Positions 53,104 to 61,647 of a DNA stretch of 64,000 bases are shown piece by piece. A program made the position numbers and the translations under genes. The notes beneath the pieces are model-generated. The model was not told where the DNA came from and did not search any database. It worked only from the letters and a program-made list of their open reading frames with translations. The stretch's first letter is position 1. Every line of letters begins with the position of its first letter. The stretch covers positions 1-64,000 of the forward strand of contig NZ_JAERRF010000028.1 of assembly GCF_016741875.1 (NCBI RefSeq). Reading direction: 5' to 3'. Source of the stretch: Streptomyces coffeae. GTDB lineage: Bacteria > Actinomycetota > Actinomycetes > Streptomycetales > Streptomycetaceae.

Positions 53104-54102
53104 GTGCTTGCTTATGTCATCCGGCGCTTGTTCGCCGTCGTCATGATGCTGCTGGTCGTCACCCTGACGACCTTCGCCATCTTCTTCGTGATCCCCAAGT
53201 GGGCCGGATCCGACCCGGCGCTGCTGTTCGTCGGCAAACAGGCCGACCCGGAAGCGATCGAGGGCATCAGGAAGAAGCTGGAACTCGGCGATCCGCTGCT
53301 GTTGCAGTTCTGGCACTTCGTCGAGGGCCTGTTCGTCGGCCGCGACTACGCCAACGGCTCGGACGTCACCCACTGCCCCGCCCCCTGCTTCGGCTACTCC
53401 TTCCGCACCGAGCAGGCGGTGTGGCCGCAGCTGACCGACGCCATGCCGGTCACCCTCTCGCTCGCCGCGGGGGCCTGTCTGCTGTGGGTCGTCGGCGGTG
53501 TGGCCACCGGTGTGGTCTCCGCGCTGCGCCGGGGCACCCTGTGGGACCGCTCGGCGATGACCGTCGCCCTGGCCGGTGTCTCGCTGCCGATCTACTTCAC
53601 CGGTCTGCTCTCGCTCGCGATCTTCAGCTACCAGCTGAAGTGGGTGGACGTGGACTACAAGGGGCTCGGCGACAACCCCGGCATGTGGTTCGAGAGCCTG
53701 ATCCTGCCCTGGATCACGCTCGCCTTCCTCTACGCCGCGATGTACGCCCGGCTCACCCGGGCCACCATGCTGGAGATCATGGGCGAGGACTACATCCGTA
53801 CCGCGCGCGCCAAGGGCCTGCGGGAACGGGTGGTCATCGGGCGGCACGCCATGCGCTCCACCTGGACGCCCATCCTCACCCTGCTCGGCCTGGACCTCGG
53901 CGCGCTGCTCGGCGGCGCGGTCCTCACCGAGACCACCTACAACCTGCCCGGCCTCGGCCGGCTCGCGGTGAACGCGATCAGCGACAAGGACCTCCCGGTG
54001 ATCCTCGGCGTGACCCTGATCGCCGCGCTGTGCATCGTGGTCGCCAACCTCGTCGTGGACCTGCTGTACGCCGTCATCGACCCGCGAGTGAGGCTCGGAT
54101 GA
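53104..54102 (+). CDS. peptide ABC transporter permease (DppB type)
   Basis: 332 aa starting VLAYVIRRLFAVVMMLLVV, the usual DppB first helix. The EAA loop is IRTARAKGLRERVVIGRHAMRS. It contains an atypically long extracytoplasmic insert with two Cys (THCPAPCFGYS). An earlier GTG at 53047 is in frame, but it would place a large hairpin inside the coding region and add a Gly/Pro-rich leader unlike the family, so I prefer GTG at 53104. The stop overlaps the next gene by 4 bp (ATGA). Confidence 0.9.
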   Translation: MLAYVIRRLFAVVMMLLVVTLTTFAIFFVIPKWAGSDPALLFVGKQADPEAIEGIRKKLELGDPLLLQFWHFVEGLFVGRDYANGSDVTHCPAPCFGYSFRTEQAVWPQLTDAMPVTLSLAAGACLLWVVGGVATGVVSALRRGTLWDRSAMTVALAGVSLPIYFTGLLSLAIFSYQLKWVDVDYKGLGDNPGMWFESLILPWITLAFLYAAMYARLTRATMLEIMGEDYIRTARAKGLRERVVIGRHAMRSTWTPILTLLGLDLGALLGGAVLTETTYNLPGLGRLAVNAISDKDLPVILGVTLIAALCIVVANLVVDLLYAVIDPRVRLG

Positions 54103-55238
54103 CCGACTTGAACAAATCCGGGACGCCGGAGACCGGCGCGGTGGCGGCCCCCGGGACCGCCGTCGGGGAGGTGGCGGCGGCCGGTTCGCCCGCCCCCACC
54201 GCCTTCCTCGAAGTACGCGATCTGCGGGTCCACTTCCCGACCGACGACGGTCTGGTCAAGTCCGTGGACGGGCTCAGCTTCCGGCTGGAGAAGGGCCGGA
54301 CGCTCGGCATCGTGGGCGAGTCCGGCTCCGGCAAGTCCGTCACCTCGCTCGGCATCATGGGGCTGCACACCGCCGGGCAGTACGGCCGCCGCAAGGCGCG
54401 CATCTCCGGGGAGATCTGGCTCAACGGCCAGGAGCTGCTGGGCGCCGACCCGGACGAGGTGCGCAAACTGCGCGGCCGCGAGATGTCGATGATCTTCCAG
54501 GATCCGCTATCCGCGCTGCACCCCTACTACACGATCGGCAAACAGATCGTGGAGGCGTACCGGGTCCACCACGAGGTCACCAAGGACGTGGCCCGCAAGC
54601 GCGCGATCGAACTGCTGGACCGGGTGGGCATCCCGCAGCCGGACAAACGGGTGGACAGCTATCCGCATGAGTTCTCCGGCGGGATGCGCCAGCGCGCGAT
54701 GATCGCGATGTCGCTGGTCAACAACCCCGAGCTGCTGATCGCGGACGAGCCGACCACCGCCCTGGACGTGACCGTCCAGGCACAGATCCTGGATCTGATC
54801 CGGGACCTCCAGAAGGAGTTCGGCTCGGCGGTCATCATCATCACCCATGACCTGGGCGTCGTCGCCGAACTCGCCGACGACCTGCTGGTGATGTACGGCG
54901 GCCGCTGTGTCGAGCGTGGTCCGGCCGAGAAGGTCTTCTACGAGCCCCAGCATCCGTACACCTGGGGGCTGCTGGGCTCGATGCCCCGGATCGACCGCGA
55001 CCAGACCGACCGGCTGATCCCGGTCAAGGGCTCCCCGCCCAGCCTGATCAACGTGCCCTCCGGCTGTGCCTTCCACCCGCGCTGCCCGTACGCCGATGTG
55101 CCCCGGGACGGGATCACCCGCACCGAGCGGCCGGAGTTGGTGCAGGTGGCCGGGAGCGAGGAGCACTTCAGCGCCTGCCACATGGCGCAGGAGGACCGCA
55201 CGCGGATCTGGACCGAAGAGATTGCGCCGAAGCTGTGA
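54099..55238 (+). CDS. peptide ABC transporter ATPase (DppD type)
   Basis: 379 aa. Walker A is GESGSGKSV, signature FSGGMRQRAMIAMSL, Walker B LLIADEPTTALDVT. The C-terminal oligopeptide-permease extension has the Cys set CAFHPRCPYADV...FSACHM, typical of the Fe-S-binding tail of DppD/OppD. The N-terminal 40 residues are Ala/Gly-rich. It starts in overlap with the permease stop and ends in a GTGA overlap with the next gene. Confidence 0.94.
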   Translation: MTDLNKSGTPETGAVAAPGTAVGEVAAAGSPAPTAFLEVRDLRVHFPTDDGLVKSVDGLSFRLEKGRTLGIVGESGSGKSVTSLGIMGLHTAGQYGRRKARISGEIWLNGQELLGADPDEVRKLRGREMSMIFQDPLSALHPYYTIGKQIVEAYRVHHEVTKDVARKRAIELLDRVGIPQPDKRVDSYPHEFSGGMRQRAMIAMSLVNNPELLIADEPTTALDVTVQAQILDLIRDLQKEFGSAVIIITHDLGVVAELADDLLVMYGGRCVERGPAEKVFYEPQHPYTWGLLGSMPRIDRDQTDRLIPVKGSPPSLINVPSGCAFHPRCPYADVPRDGITRTERPELVQVAGSEEHFSACHMAQEDRTRIWTEEIAPKL

Positions 55239-56353
55239 CGGACGACAAGGATCCGAAGATGACCGACCCGGAGCAGGCGACCGCGACGCCCGAGCCCCTG
55301 CTCAAGGTGTCGAGGCTGGTCAAGCACTTCCCCATCAAGAAGGGGCTGCTGCAACGGCAGACCGGTGCGGTGCAGGCGGTCGACGGACTCGACTTCGACG
55401 TACGGCCGGGGGAGACCCTGGGCGTGGTGGGCGAGTCCGGCTGCGGCAAGTCCACCATGGGACGGCTGGTCACCCGGCTGCTGGAACCCACCTCCGGGAA
55501 GATCGAGTTCGAGGGCCGGGACATCACACATCTGGGCACCGCCGCGATGCGCCCGATGCGCCGTGACGTCCAGATGATCTTCCAGGACCCGTACTCCTCG
55601 CTGAACCCCCGGCACACGGTGGGCGCGATCGTCGGCGCCCCCTTCCGGCTCCAGGGCGTCACACCGGAGGGCGGCACCAAGGCGGAGGTGCAGCGGCTGC
55701 TGGAGCTGGTCGGGCTCAACCCCGAGCACTACAACCGCTATCCGCACGAGTTCTCCGGCGGTCAGCGGCAGCGCATCGGCATCGCCCGGGCGCTGGCCCT
55801 CAAGCCCAAGCTGGTGGTGGCCGACGAGCCGGTCTCCGCACTGGACGTCTCCATCCAGGCGCAGGTGGTCAACCTGCTGGACGACCTTCAGGACGAACTG
55901 GGCCTCACCTACGTGATCATCGCCCATGACCTGTCGGTGATCCGGCATGTCTCGGACCGGATCGCGGTGATGTACCTGGGGAAGATCGTCGAGCTGGCGG
56001 ATCGCAAGGCGCTCTACGAGACCCCCATGCACCCGTACACCAAGGCGCTGCTCTCCGCGGTGCCGGTGCCCGACCCCAAGCGGCGGGCCAAGCGGGAGCG
56101 GATCCTGCTCAAGGGCGACGTTCCCTCGCCGATCTCCCCGCCGTCCGGCTGCCGCTTCCACACCCGCTGCTGGAAGGCGACCGAGGTGTGCAAGCGGCAG
56201 GAGCCGCCGCTGGTGGCGCTGAGGACCGGGCACCAGGTGGCCTGCCACCACCCCGAGAACGCACCCGACGCACCCGACGCGTCCGACCAGGTGCCCCGGC
56301 AGAAGGCCGCGGCCGAGACGGCACGGAAGGTGACGAAGAAGACCGACAGCTGA
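55235..56353 (+). CDS. peptide ABC transporter ATPase (DppF type)
   Basis: 372 aa. Walker A is GESGCGKSTMG, signature FSGGQRQRIGIARALAL, Walker B LVVADEPVSALDVS. The C-terminal extension has Cys residues (GCRFHTRCWKATEVCKRQ) and a charged Ala/Lys tail. GTG at 55235 overlaps the preceding stop (GTGA). With the DppD partner it energises the importer. It is the last gene of the operon. Confidence 0.94.
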   Translation: MTDDKDPKMTDPEQATATPEPLLKVSRLVKHFPIKKGLLQRQTGAVQAVDGLDFDVRPGETLGVVGESGCGKSTMGRLVTRLLEPTSGKIEFEGRDITHLGTAAMRPMRRDVQMIFQDPYSSLNPRHTVGAIVGAPFRLQGVTPEGGTKAEVQRLLELVGLNPEHYNRYPHEFSGGQRQRIGIARALALKPKLVVADEPVSALDVSIQAQVVNLLDDLQDELGLTYVIIAHDLSVIRHVSDRIAVMYLGKIVELADRKALYETPMHPYTKALLSAVPVPDPKRRAKRERILLKGDVPSPISPPSGCRFHTRCWKATEVCKRQEPPLVALRTGHQVACHHPENAPDAPDASDQVPRQKAAAETARKVTKKTDS

Positions 56354-56417
56354 GACGGGGCGGGGGGTGGTGGCCTCGGGCACACCGGCCGGTCGCACCG
56401 GAAGGTAAGAATGTCGC

Positions 56418-57077
56418 GTGCTCATCGAATGGTTCACCCCCTCCGTCCAGCATGTGTTCGAGCTGGTCGGAATCTTCTTCTTCGCGATATCCGGCGCCCT
56501 GCTGGGTGTACGGAAGAACTTCGATGTCTTCGGCATGGCGGTGCTCGCGGAGGCCACGGCGCTGGGCGGCGGGGTGTTCCGGGACCTGGTGATCGGCGCG
56601 GTGCCGCCCATCGCCTTCACCGACCTCGGTTACTTCTTCACCCCGCTCATCGCCACCCTGATCGTCTTCTTCCTCCACCCGGAGGTCGAGCGGATCACGG
56701 GGGCGGTGGGCGTCTTCGACGCCGCCGGGCTCGGGCTGTTCTGTGTGATGGGCACCATGAAGGCGCATGACCACGGACTGGGGCTCACCTCGTCCGTCAC
56801 CCTCGGTCTGGTCACGGCGGTCGGCGGCGGAGTGCTGCGCGATGTGCTGGCCCATGAGGTGCCCTCGCTGCTGCGCTGGGACCGCGATCTGTACGCCGTC
56901 CCGGCCATTGTGGGCGCGTCCATCGCGGCGCTGCTCATCCACTACGACGCGCTGACGGGGGCCACCAGCGCGCTCGCCGCCACCACGGCGTTCATCGTCC
57001 GGCTGCTGGCGATGCGGTTCGGCTGGCGGGCGCCGCGCGCCTGGAACCGGCGCAGTACGGCGGCCGAGGAAGTCTGA
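56418..57077 (+). CDS. TRIC-family cation channel (UPF0126)
   Basis: 219 aa with seven predicted helices built from two similar units; each has a Gly-rich kinked helix, GGGVFRDLVIG and GGGVLRDVLAHEVP. This is the trimeric intracellular cation channel fold found in bacteria, conducting monovalent cations (mostly K+ or Na+). A basic tail follows. GTG at 56418 starts the frame, 64 bp after the transporter operon, with no clear terminator between them. Confidence 0.9.
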   Translation: MLIEWFTPSVQHVFELVGIFFFAISGALLGVRKNFDVFGMAVLAEATALGGGVFRDLVIGAVPPIAFTDLGYFFTPLIATLIVFFLHPEVERITGAVGVFDAAGLGLFCVMGTMKAHDHGLGLTSSVTLGLVTAVGGGVLRDVLAHEVPSLLRWDRDLYAVPAIVGASIAALLIHYDALTGATSALAATTAFIVRLLAMRFGWRAPRAWNRRSTAAEEV

Positions 57078-57099
57078 CGCGCCGCGCCTGTATTCCATT

Positions 57100-57115
57100 G
57101 CGGTTATATAGCCGC
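57100..57115. promoter_or_regulatory. imperfect dyad with TATATA core upstream of the ArsR gene
   Basis: GCGGTTATATAGCCGC is nearly symmetric and unusually AT-rich for this genome. It ends 17 bp before the ArsR start codon. It may be both the -10 element and the autoregulatory operator. Confidence 0.5.
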
Positions 57116-57132
57116 CGAGGTATGTTCGAGAT

Positions 57133-57525
57133 ATGGCCATACCGTTCGACGTGCTCGCGGAGCCGAGCCGACGGCAGATTCTGGACCTCCTGCTGGAGCG
57201 GCCCCGTCTGGTCGGTGAGCTGACCGAGCGGCTGGGGCTGACCCAGCCGGGCACCTCCAAGCATCTGCGGGTGCTCCGCGAAGCCGGTCTGGTGCGGGTC
57301 CGCCGGGACGCCCAGCGCCGGTGGTACGAGCTGTGCCCCGAGCCGCTGGCCGAGATCGACGCCTGGCTGGCGCCGTACCGGCGGCTGTGGACCGACCGTC
57401 TGGACGCGCTCGAACGGCACCTCGACAGCCTGCCCGACGGCGCCGATGCCCCCGGCGCCCGCCACGCCCGCCAGGTCCCCGACGTACCAGACGCCCCAGA
57501 CGCCTCCGAGGGAGAAGAGCCATGA
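57133..57525 (+). CDS. ArsR-family transcriptional regulator
   Basis: 130 aa winged-helix repressor (PFDVLAEPSRRQILDLLLERP then GLTQPGTSKHLRVLREAGLVRVRRD). No metal-binding Cys motif is present, so it belongs to the non-metal group that pairs with SRPBCC proteins. The tail is Asp/Ala/Pro-rich. It overlaps the SRPBCC gene by 4 bp (ATGA), a common arrangement in which the two are co-regulated. Confidence 0.92.
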   Translation: MAIPFDVLAEPSRRQILDLLLERPRLVGELTERLGLTQPGTSKHLRVLREAGLVRVRRDAQRRWYELCPEPLAEIDAWLAPYRRLWTDRLDALERHLDSLPDGADAPGARHARQVPDVPDAPDASEGEEP

Positions 57526-58418
57526 AGGACACACTCAGCAGCCAGGACGGCGGCGGCCGCTCCGCCCTGCGGCTGGAGCGGCGGATCGCCCATCCCCCGG
57601 AGAAGGTCTGGCGGGCGCTGACCGAGCCCGCCCAGCTGGCCCACTGGTTCCCCTCCGAGGTCCGGGTGGATCTCAAGGTCGGCGGAAAGATGGGCTTTGT
57701 CTTCCCCGGCCGCGAGGGGCCGGACATGGGCGGGGCGGTCACCGAGCTGGACCCGCCCCGGGTCTTCGCCTTCACGTGGGGCGACGACCAGCTCCGCTGG
57801 GAGCTCCGCCCCGACGGCGACGGCTGTGTGCTGACCCTCACCCACACCTTCGGCGACCGGTTCGGCGCGGCCAGCTTCGCCTCCGGCTGGCACGCCTGTC
57901 TCACCGGTCTCGCGGCACTGCTGGACGGCGCCGAGACCGCCCCCGGCGACATGGCCGAGCTGCACGAGAAGTACATCGAGGCGTTCGGGCTGGCCGAGGG
58001 GGCGGTCGAGACCGTCGAGGGCGGCGGCTGGCGGCTGCGCTTCGAGCGCCAGCTCGTCCGCCCCGCCGAGACGGCGTGGCAGGCGCTGGCCGGAAAGCCC
58101 GGCCCCGCCGGGACCGGGGCCGAGGCACCCGTCGTCGGCGGTCCGGTGCCCTTCGGGTTCCGGGTGGACGCCGTCCCGGCCGGGCCGGTGGCCGAGGTCG
58201 AGGCGCCCCGGGTGCTCTCCTACGACTGGGAGCTGGACGGCCGTCCCGTCGGCCGGGTGCGCTGGGAGCTGACCCAGGGCACCGGCCATGGAGCCCGGCT
58301 GATCCTCACCCAGACCGCGCCCGCGGAGGCGGACGAGGAGCGGCGGGCCGAGGTGCTCACCGCCTGGCGCCGCCATATCGCGCTGCTCGCGGCGAAGCTG
58401 CTGCGGATGCCGGGCTGA
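57522..58418 (+). CDS. double SRPBCC (AHSA1-type) protein
   Basis: 298 aa with two START/Bet v 1-like domains in tandem. The first is LRLERRIAHPPEKVWRALTE...WHACLTGLAALLDG. The second is LRFERQLVRPAETAWQALAG... and ends with the helix TAWRRHIALLAAKLL. AHSA1-type domains bind hydrophobic ligands or assist Hsp90 in eukaryotes; the bacterial function is unknown. A fused pair is larger than the usual 150-residue single domain. It is translationally coupled to the ArsR gene. Confidence 0.9.
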   Translation: MKDTLSSQDGGGRSALRLERRIAHPPEKVWRALTEPAQLAHWFPSEVRVDLKVGGKMGFVFPGREGPDMGGAVTELDPPRVFAFTWGDDQLRWELRPDGDGCVLTLTHTFGDRFGAASFASGWHACLTGLAALLDGAETAPGDMAELHEKYIEAFGLAEGAVETVEGGGWRLRFERQLVRPAETAWQALAGKPGPAGTGAEAPVVGGPVPFGFRVDAVPAGPVAEVEAPRVLSYDWELDGRPVGRVRWELTQGTGHGARLILTQTAPAEADEERRAEVLTAWRRHIALLAAKLLRMPG

Positions 58419-58426
58419 CGCCGCGG

Positions 58427-58451
58427 GCGGGGCGACGGGCGGTCGCCCCGC
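58427..58451. terminator. bidirectional terminator
   Basis: GCGGGGCGAC-GGGCG-GTCGCCCCGC is a perfect 10-bp stem between the convergent SRPBCC and DinB-type genes. Confidence 0.75.
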
Positions 58452-58458
58452 GCGGGCG

Positions 58459-59046
58459 TTACGGGGTGCGGCCGAGCCAGCCCGCCAGCTGGACGTAGGC
58501 GTCGGTCTCCGCCGGATCGACCGGCACCACCGGACCGAAGGGCAGCCCCTCGCGCCCCTCCGCCGGAAGCGCCTGCCGGGCGGTCCCCAGCGCGAACGCG
58601 GCCAGCTCCTGGTCGAGCGGGATCGGATGGCCGAGGGTCCGCGACAGGTCCCAGGCGTGCGTCACCGTCTCCATCACCGAGCCGCTGAGCGCGTACCGGC
58701 CGGGCATCGTGCCCCAGGGCACGGTGACCTCGGTGTCCAGCTTGGCGTCATCCGCCCAGGCCGCGGCGAGCTTGCGGCGCTCCGTGGCGTACGCCTCGGC
58801 CAGCCCGTCGCCCGGGACGTCGGGGGCGTCGTCGGCGGCGGCCGGCGCGGCGCCGTGCTCGCCCACCGTCACGAACCGCCGGGTGCCGGCGATGACATGG
58901 GACACCAGGCCCTGTACGTCGTACTCGGTACAGGGCGTCTGCCGGTCCAGGGTGTCCTTGGTCGCCAGGTCGATCAGCGCGGCCATCTGGTCGGCGGCGC
59001 GCTCGTAGAAGGGGCGCGGGTCGGGCAGGGGCGATGCGGCGTCCAT
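58459..59046 (-). CDS. TIGR03086-type DinB/mycothiol-dependent family protein
   Basis: 195 aa with the DinB four-helix fold in the maleylpyruvate-isomerase-like actinobacterial subgroup. The signature parts are QTPCTEYDVQGLVSHVIAGTRR (first His) and VTHAWDLSRTLG (second His), which hold a divalent metal. Mycothiol is the expected thiol partner, but the substrate is unknown. A second, distant DinB protein is at 24.1 kb. ATG at 59046 has AAAGGGTCC upstream. Confidence 0.9.
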   Translation of the reverse strand: MDAASPLPDPRPFYERAADQMAALIDLATKDTLDRQTPCTEYDVQGLVSHVIAGTRRFVTVGEHGAAPAAADDAPDVPGDGLAEAYATERRKLAAAWADDAKLDTEVTVPWGTMPGRYALSGSVMETVTHAWDLSRTLGHPIPLDQELAAFALGTARQALPAEGREGLPFGPVVPVDPAETDAYVQLAGWLGRTP

Positions 59047-59193
59047 GAGGACCCTTTCCGTTGGTCGGGAGGGACTGCGTCGGGATCGGGAGGGAGCTTC
59101 CCGCGTTAAGTTGACATCCGCCGTCAGGTTTTTTCTGCGCGTGTCCTTCCCGCCTCCGGCGCTTTCCCGAGCCCGCCGCCGGGGTGTTCCGCC

Positions 59194-60039
59194 TCAGGGG
59201 GTGCTCAGGAAGCCGAGCAGCGCCGCGGTCAGCTCGGCCGGAGCGTCCTCCTGGACCAGATGGCCCGCTCCCTCGATCAGCCGCAGCTCCGCCCCGGGGA
59301 TGCGGGAGGCCAGCTCATGTGCGTGCTCGACCGGGATCCACGCGTCGTCGGTGCCCCAGCAGACCAGGACGGGGAGGTCCAGCTCGCCGTACAGGCCCTC
59401 GATCTCGTCGATGAACCGCTGGTCGTTCTGCGCGATCTGCCGGTAGAACGCGGGCTGCCCGTCCTTCCCGCACCACGGTTCGACGAGCCGCTCCCACACC
59501 GCCGGATGCAGCCCCGGCCCGCTCGCCGAGCCGACGTACTCGCGCACCAGCGCCCGGTGGAGCGCCGGAGGCAGCTCCGTGAAGACCTTGGCGTGGCCGC
59601 CGAACAACTGATAGGCGGCGGAGCCGAAGGGCGGGAGGGCGACCGGATCGACCAGGGCCAGCCGCCGGTAGCGCGCACCGTGCAGCAGATGGGCGCGCAG
59701 CGCGACACAGCCGCCGAAGTCATGGGCGACGACGGCCGGTTCCGCCCCGGGCGCGGTCAGTCCCCAGTGTTCCAGCAGCTCGCCGAAGACCCGGCCCTGG
59801 GCGGCGAGGGAGACGTCCTGGCCCTCGTGTTTGGCGGAGGCGCCGTAACCCGGCATGTCCCAGACGAACACCCGGTGGCGGTCGGCGAGCGCGCGGGCGA
59901 CGGCCCGCCAGACGTACGAGGAGAAGGGTGTGCCGTGCAGCAGTACGACCGGCGGTGCGTCCGGCGCGCCGAAGGCGGTCCAGCGGACCTCGCCGGAGGA
60001 GCTGCGGAACGTCCGGTCCGGGTTCCAGATCACTGTCAT
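59194..60039 (-). CDS. alpha/beta hydrolase with Asp nucleophile elbow
   Basis: About 281 aa. The fold is clear from HGTPFSSYVWRAV (oxyanion loop), VAHDFGGCVAL (nucleophile elbow), LVCWGTDDAWIPVEHA (acid) and GAGHLVQEDAP (catalytic His). The elbow has Asp where lipases and esterases have Ser, as in haloalkane dehalogenases and epoxide hydrolases, so a covalent alkyl-enzyme mechanism is likely. The substrate is not predictable. ATG at 60039 is preferred; GTG at 60057 would add seven residues including a TTA codon. Confidence 0.9.
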   Translation of the reverse strand: MTVIWNPDRTFRSSSGEVRWTAFGAPDAPPVVLLHGTPFSSYVWRAVARALADRHRVFVWDMPGYGASAKHEGQDVSLAAQGRVFGELLEHWGLTAPGAEPAVVAHDFGGCVALRAHLLHGARYRRLALVDPVALPPFGSAAYQLFGGHAKVFTELPPALHRALVREYVGSASGPGLHPAVWERLVEPWCGKDGQPAFYRQIAQNDQRFIDEIEGLYGELDLPVLVCWGTDDAWIPVEHAHELASRIPGAELRLIEGAGHLVQEDAPAELTAALLGFLSTP

Positions 60040-60161
60040 GAGTAAAAGCCTAAACACTCCTTACAGGTCGTGTCGAGGGGTGCTTCGGCGGTCGGCGCAC
60101 GGCATCTACGCCCACGCGCCCGGCACGCGCCCCCACCGCGGCTCGTAGAATCGAGCCCACC

Positions 60162-61331
60162 ATGGTTTACCTCGACCACGCCGCCACCACCCCGATGCTC
60201 CCGGAGGCGGTGCAGGCGCTGACCGCCCAGCTCGCCGTCACGGGCAACGCCTCCTCGCTGCACGCCGCCGGACGGCGGGCCCGCCGTACCGTCGAGGAGT
60301 CCCGGGAATCCCTCGCCGCCTCGCTGGGTGCCCGCCCGAGCGAGGTGGTCTTCACCTCGGGCGGGACCGAGGCCGACAACCTCGCGGTCAAGGGGCTCTA
60401 CTGGTCACGCCGGGACGCCGACCCGGCCCGCACCCGGCTGCTCGCCAGCCCCGTCGAGCACCACGCCGTCCTCGACGCCGTCGACTGGCTCGCCGAGCAC
60501 GAGGGCGCGCGGGTCGAATGGCTGCCGGTCGACTCCCTGGGGCGGGTACACCCCGACGCGCTGCGCGAGGCCATCGCCCGCGACCCCGCGACCGTCGCCC
60601 TCGCGACCGTCATGTGGGCCAACAACGAGATCGGCACGGTCCAGCCGGTCCGGGAACTCGCCGAGGCGGCCGCCGAGTTCGGCGTACCGCTGCACGCCGA
60701 CGCCGTCCAGGCGTTCGGTCAGCTGGAGGTCGACTTCGCCGCCTCGGGGCTGGCCGCGATGACCGTCAGCGGTCACAAGATCGGCGGTCCGTACGGCGTC
60801 GGCGCACTGCTGCTCGGCCGTGAGCACAGCCCCGTACCGCTGCTGCACGGCGGCGGCCAGGAGCGCCAGGTGCGCTCCGGCACCCTGGACACCCCGGCCA
60901 TCGCCTCGTTCGCCGTCGCCGGTGCCCATGCGGCCGCGCACCGCGAGGAGTTCGCGCGCGAGATCGGCGCGCTGCGCGACGCGCTGATCGCCGCCGTGCG
61001 TACCGCCGTGCCCGACGCGGTCCTCGGCGGCGACCCCGACCCCGCGGGCCGCCTCCCGGCCAACGCCCACTTCTCCTTCCCCGGCTGCGAGGGCGATTCG
61101 CTGCTTCTGCTGCTGGACGCGCAGGGCATCGAATGCTCGACGGGCTCCGCCTGTACGGCCGGTGTCGCCCAGCCCAGCCATGTGGTGCTGGCCACCGGGA
61201 CCGACGCCGACCTCGCCCGCGGCACCCTGCGCTTCTCCTTCGGCCACACCTCGACCAAGGCCGATGTGGACGCGGTGGCGGAAGCGATCGGCCCGGCGGT
61301 GGAGCGGGCGCGCGGTGCCGGGCTGAGTTAG
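60162..61331 (+). CDS. cysteine desulfurase (IscS/NifS-type)
   Basis: 389 aa PLP enzyme that takes sulfur from cysteine for tRNA thiolation or Fe-S assembly. Motifs are YLDHAATTPMLPEAV, VFTSGGTEADNLAVKG, SVEHH-like SPVEHHAVLDAV, the PLP-lysine TVSGHKIGGPYGVGAL and the loop with the catalytic Cys, ECSTGSACTAG. In actinobacteria a gene of this type usually sits before the tRNA 2-thiouridylase mnmA; here a terminator and a different gene follow. A long upstream gap (60040-60161) holds the divergent promoters. Confidence 0.95.
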   Translation: MVYLDHAATTPMLPEAVQALTAQLAVTGNASSLHAAGRRARRTVEESRESLAASLGARPSEVVFTSGGTEADNLAVKGLYWSRRDADPARTRLLASPVEHHAVLDAVDWLAEHEGARVEWLPVDSLGRVHPDALREAIARDPATVALATVMWANNEIGTVQPVRELAEAAAEFGVPLHADAVQAFGQLEVDFAASGLAAMTVSGHKIGGPYGVGALLLGREHSPVPLLHGGGQERQVRSGTLDTPAIASFAVAGAHAAAHREEFAREIGALRDALIAAVRTAVPDAVLGGDPDPAGRLPANAHFSFPGCEGDSLLLLLDAQGIECSTGSACTAGVAQPSHVVLATGTDADLARGTLRFSFGHTSTKADVDAVAEAIGPAVERARGAGLS

Positions 61332-61647
61332 GGACACGGACCCTGGTCCCACGCTGGGTTGGTCCGCTCCTGCCCCTTTCGTGGCACCGCGGAATGGGAA
61401 GTGATCTGCCGGTCATTTCAAATAGTCCCCGGAACAGGAATTTCCGCTTGATATCGCGGAGATGCGGCCGAAAGAATTGATCCGCAACGGTCCTGTGATT
61501 CCGGGGGAATGCGCAGGCCGCCTTCATGAGAACCGGCCCGAGCCGGATCGGCCTGGGCGGTTTTTCGTGTCGGCGGCGTCCGTCGGCACGATGAGCACGC
61601 GGTGAGCGCCGGTTCCTGAGCCGGGCCCGTGTGAACAGGAGCCATGG
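61332..61647. other. 316-bp gap with terminator of the desulfurase gene
   Basis: No supported gene. The right part carries a terminator: AACCGGCCCGAGCC pairs imperfectly with GGCCTGGGCGGTT and continues as TTTTTCG (61531-61565). AT-rich patches at 61410-61450 may be leader or promoter. Confidence 0.4.
61531..61565 (+). terminator. rho-independent terminator after the desulfurase gene
   Basis: An imperfect stem (AACC...GGTT with a one-base bulge, inner GCCC/GGGC and GCC/GGC) around GGATC is followed by TTTTT. It is the only classic U-tract terminator on the plus strand in this part. Confidence 0.65.
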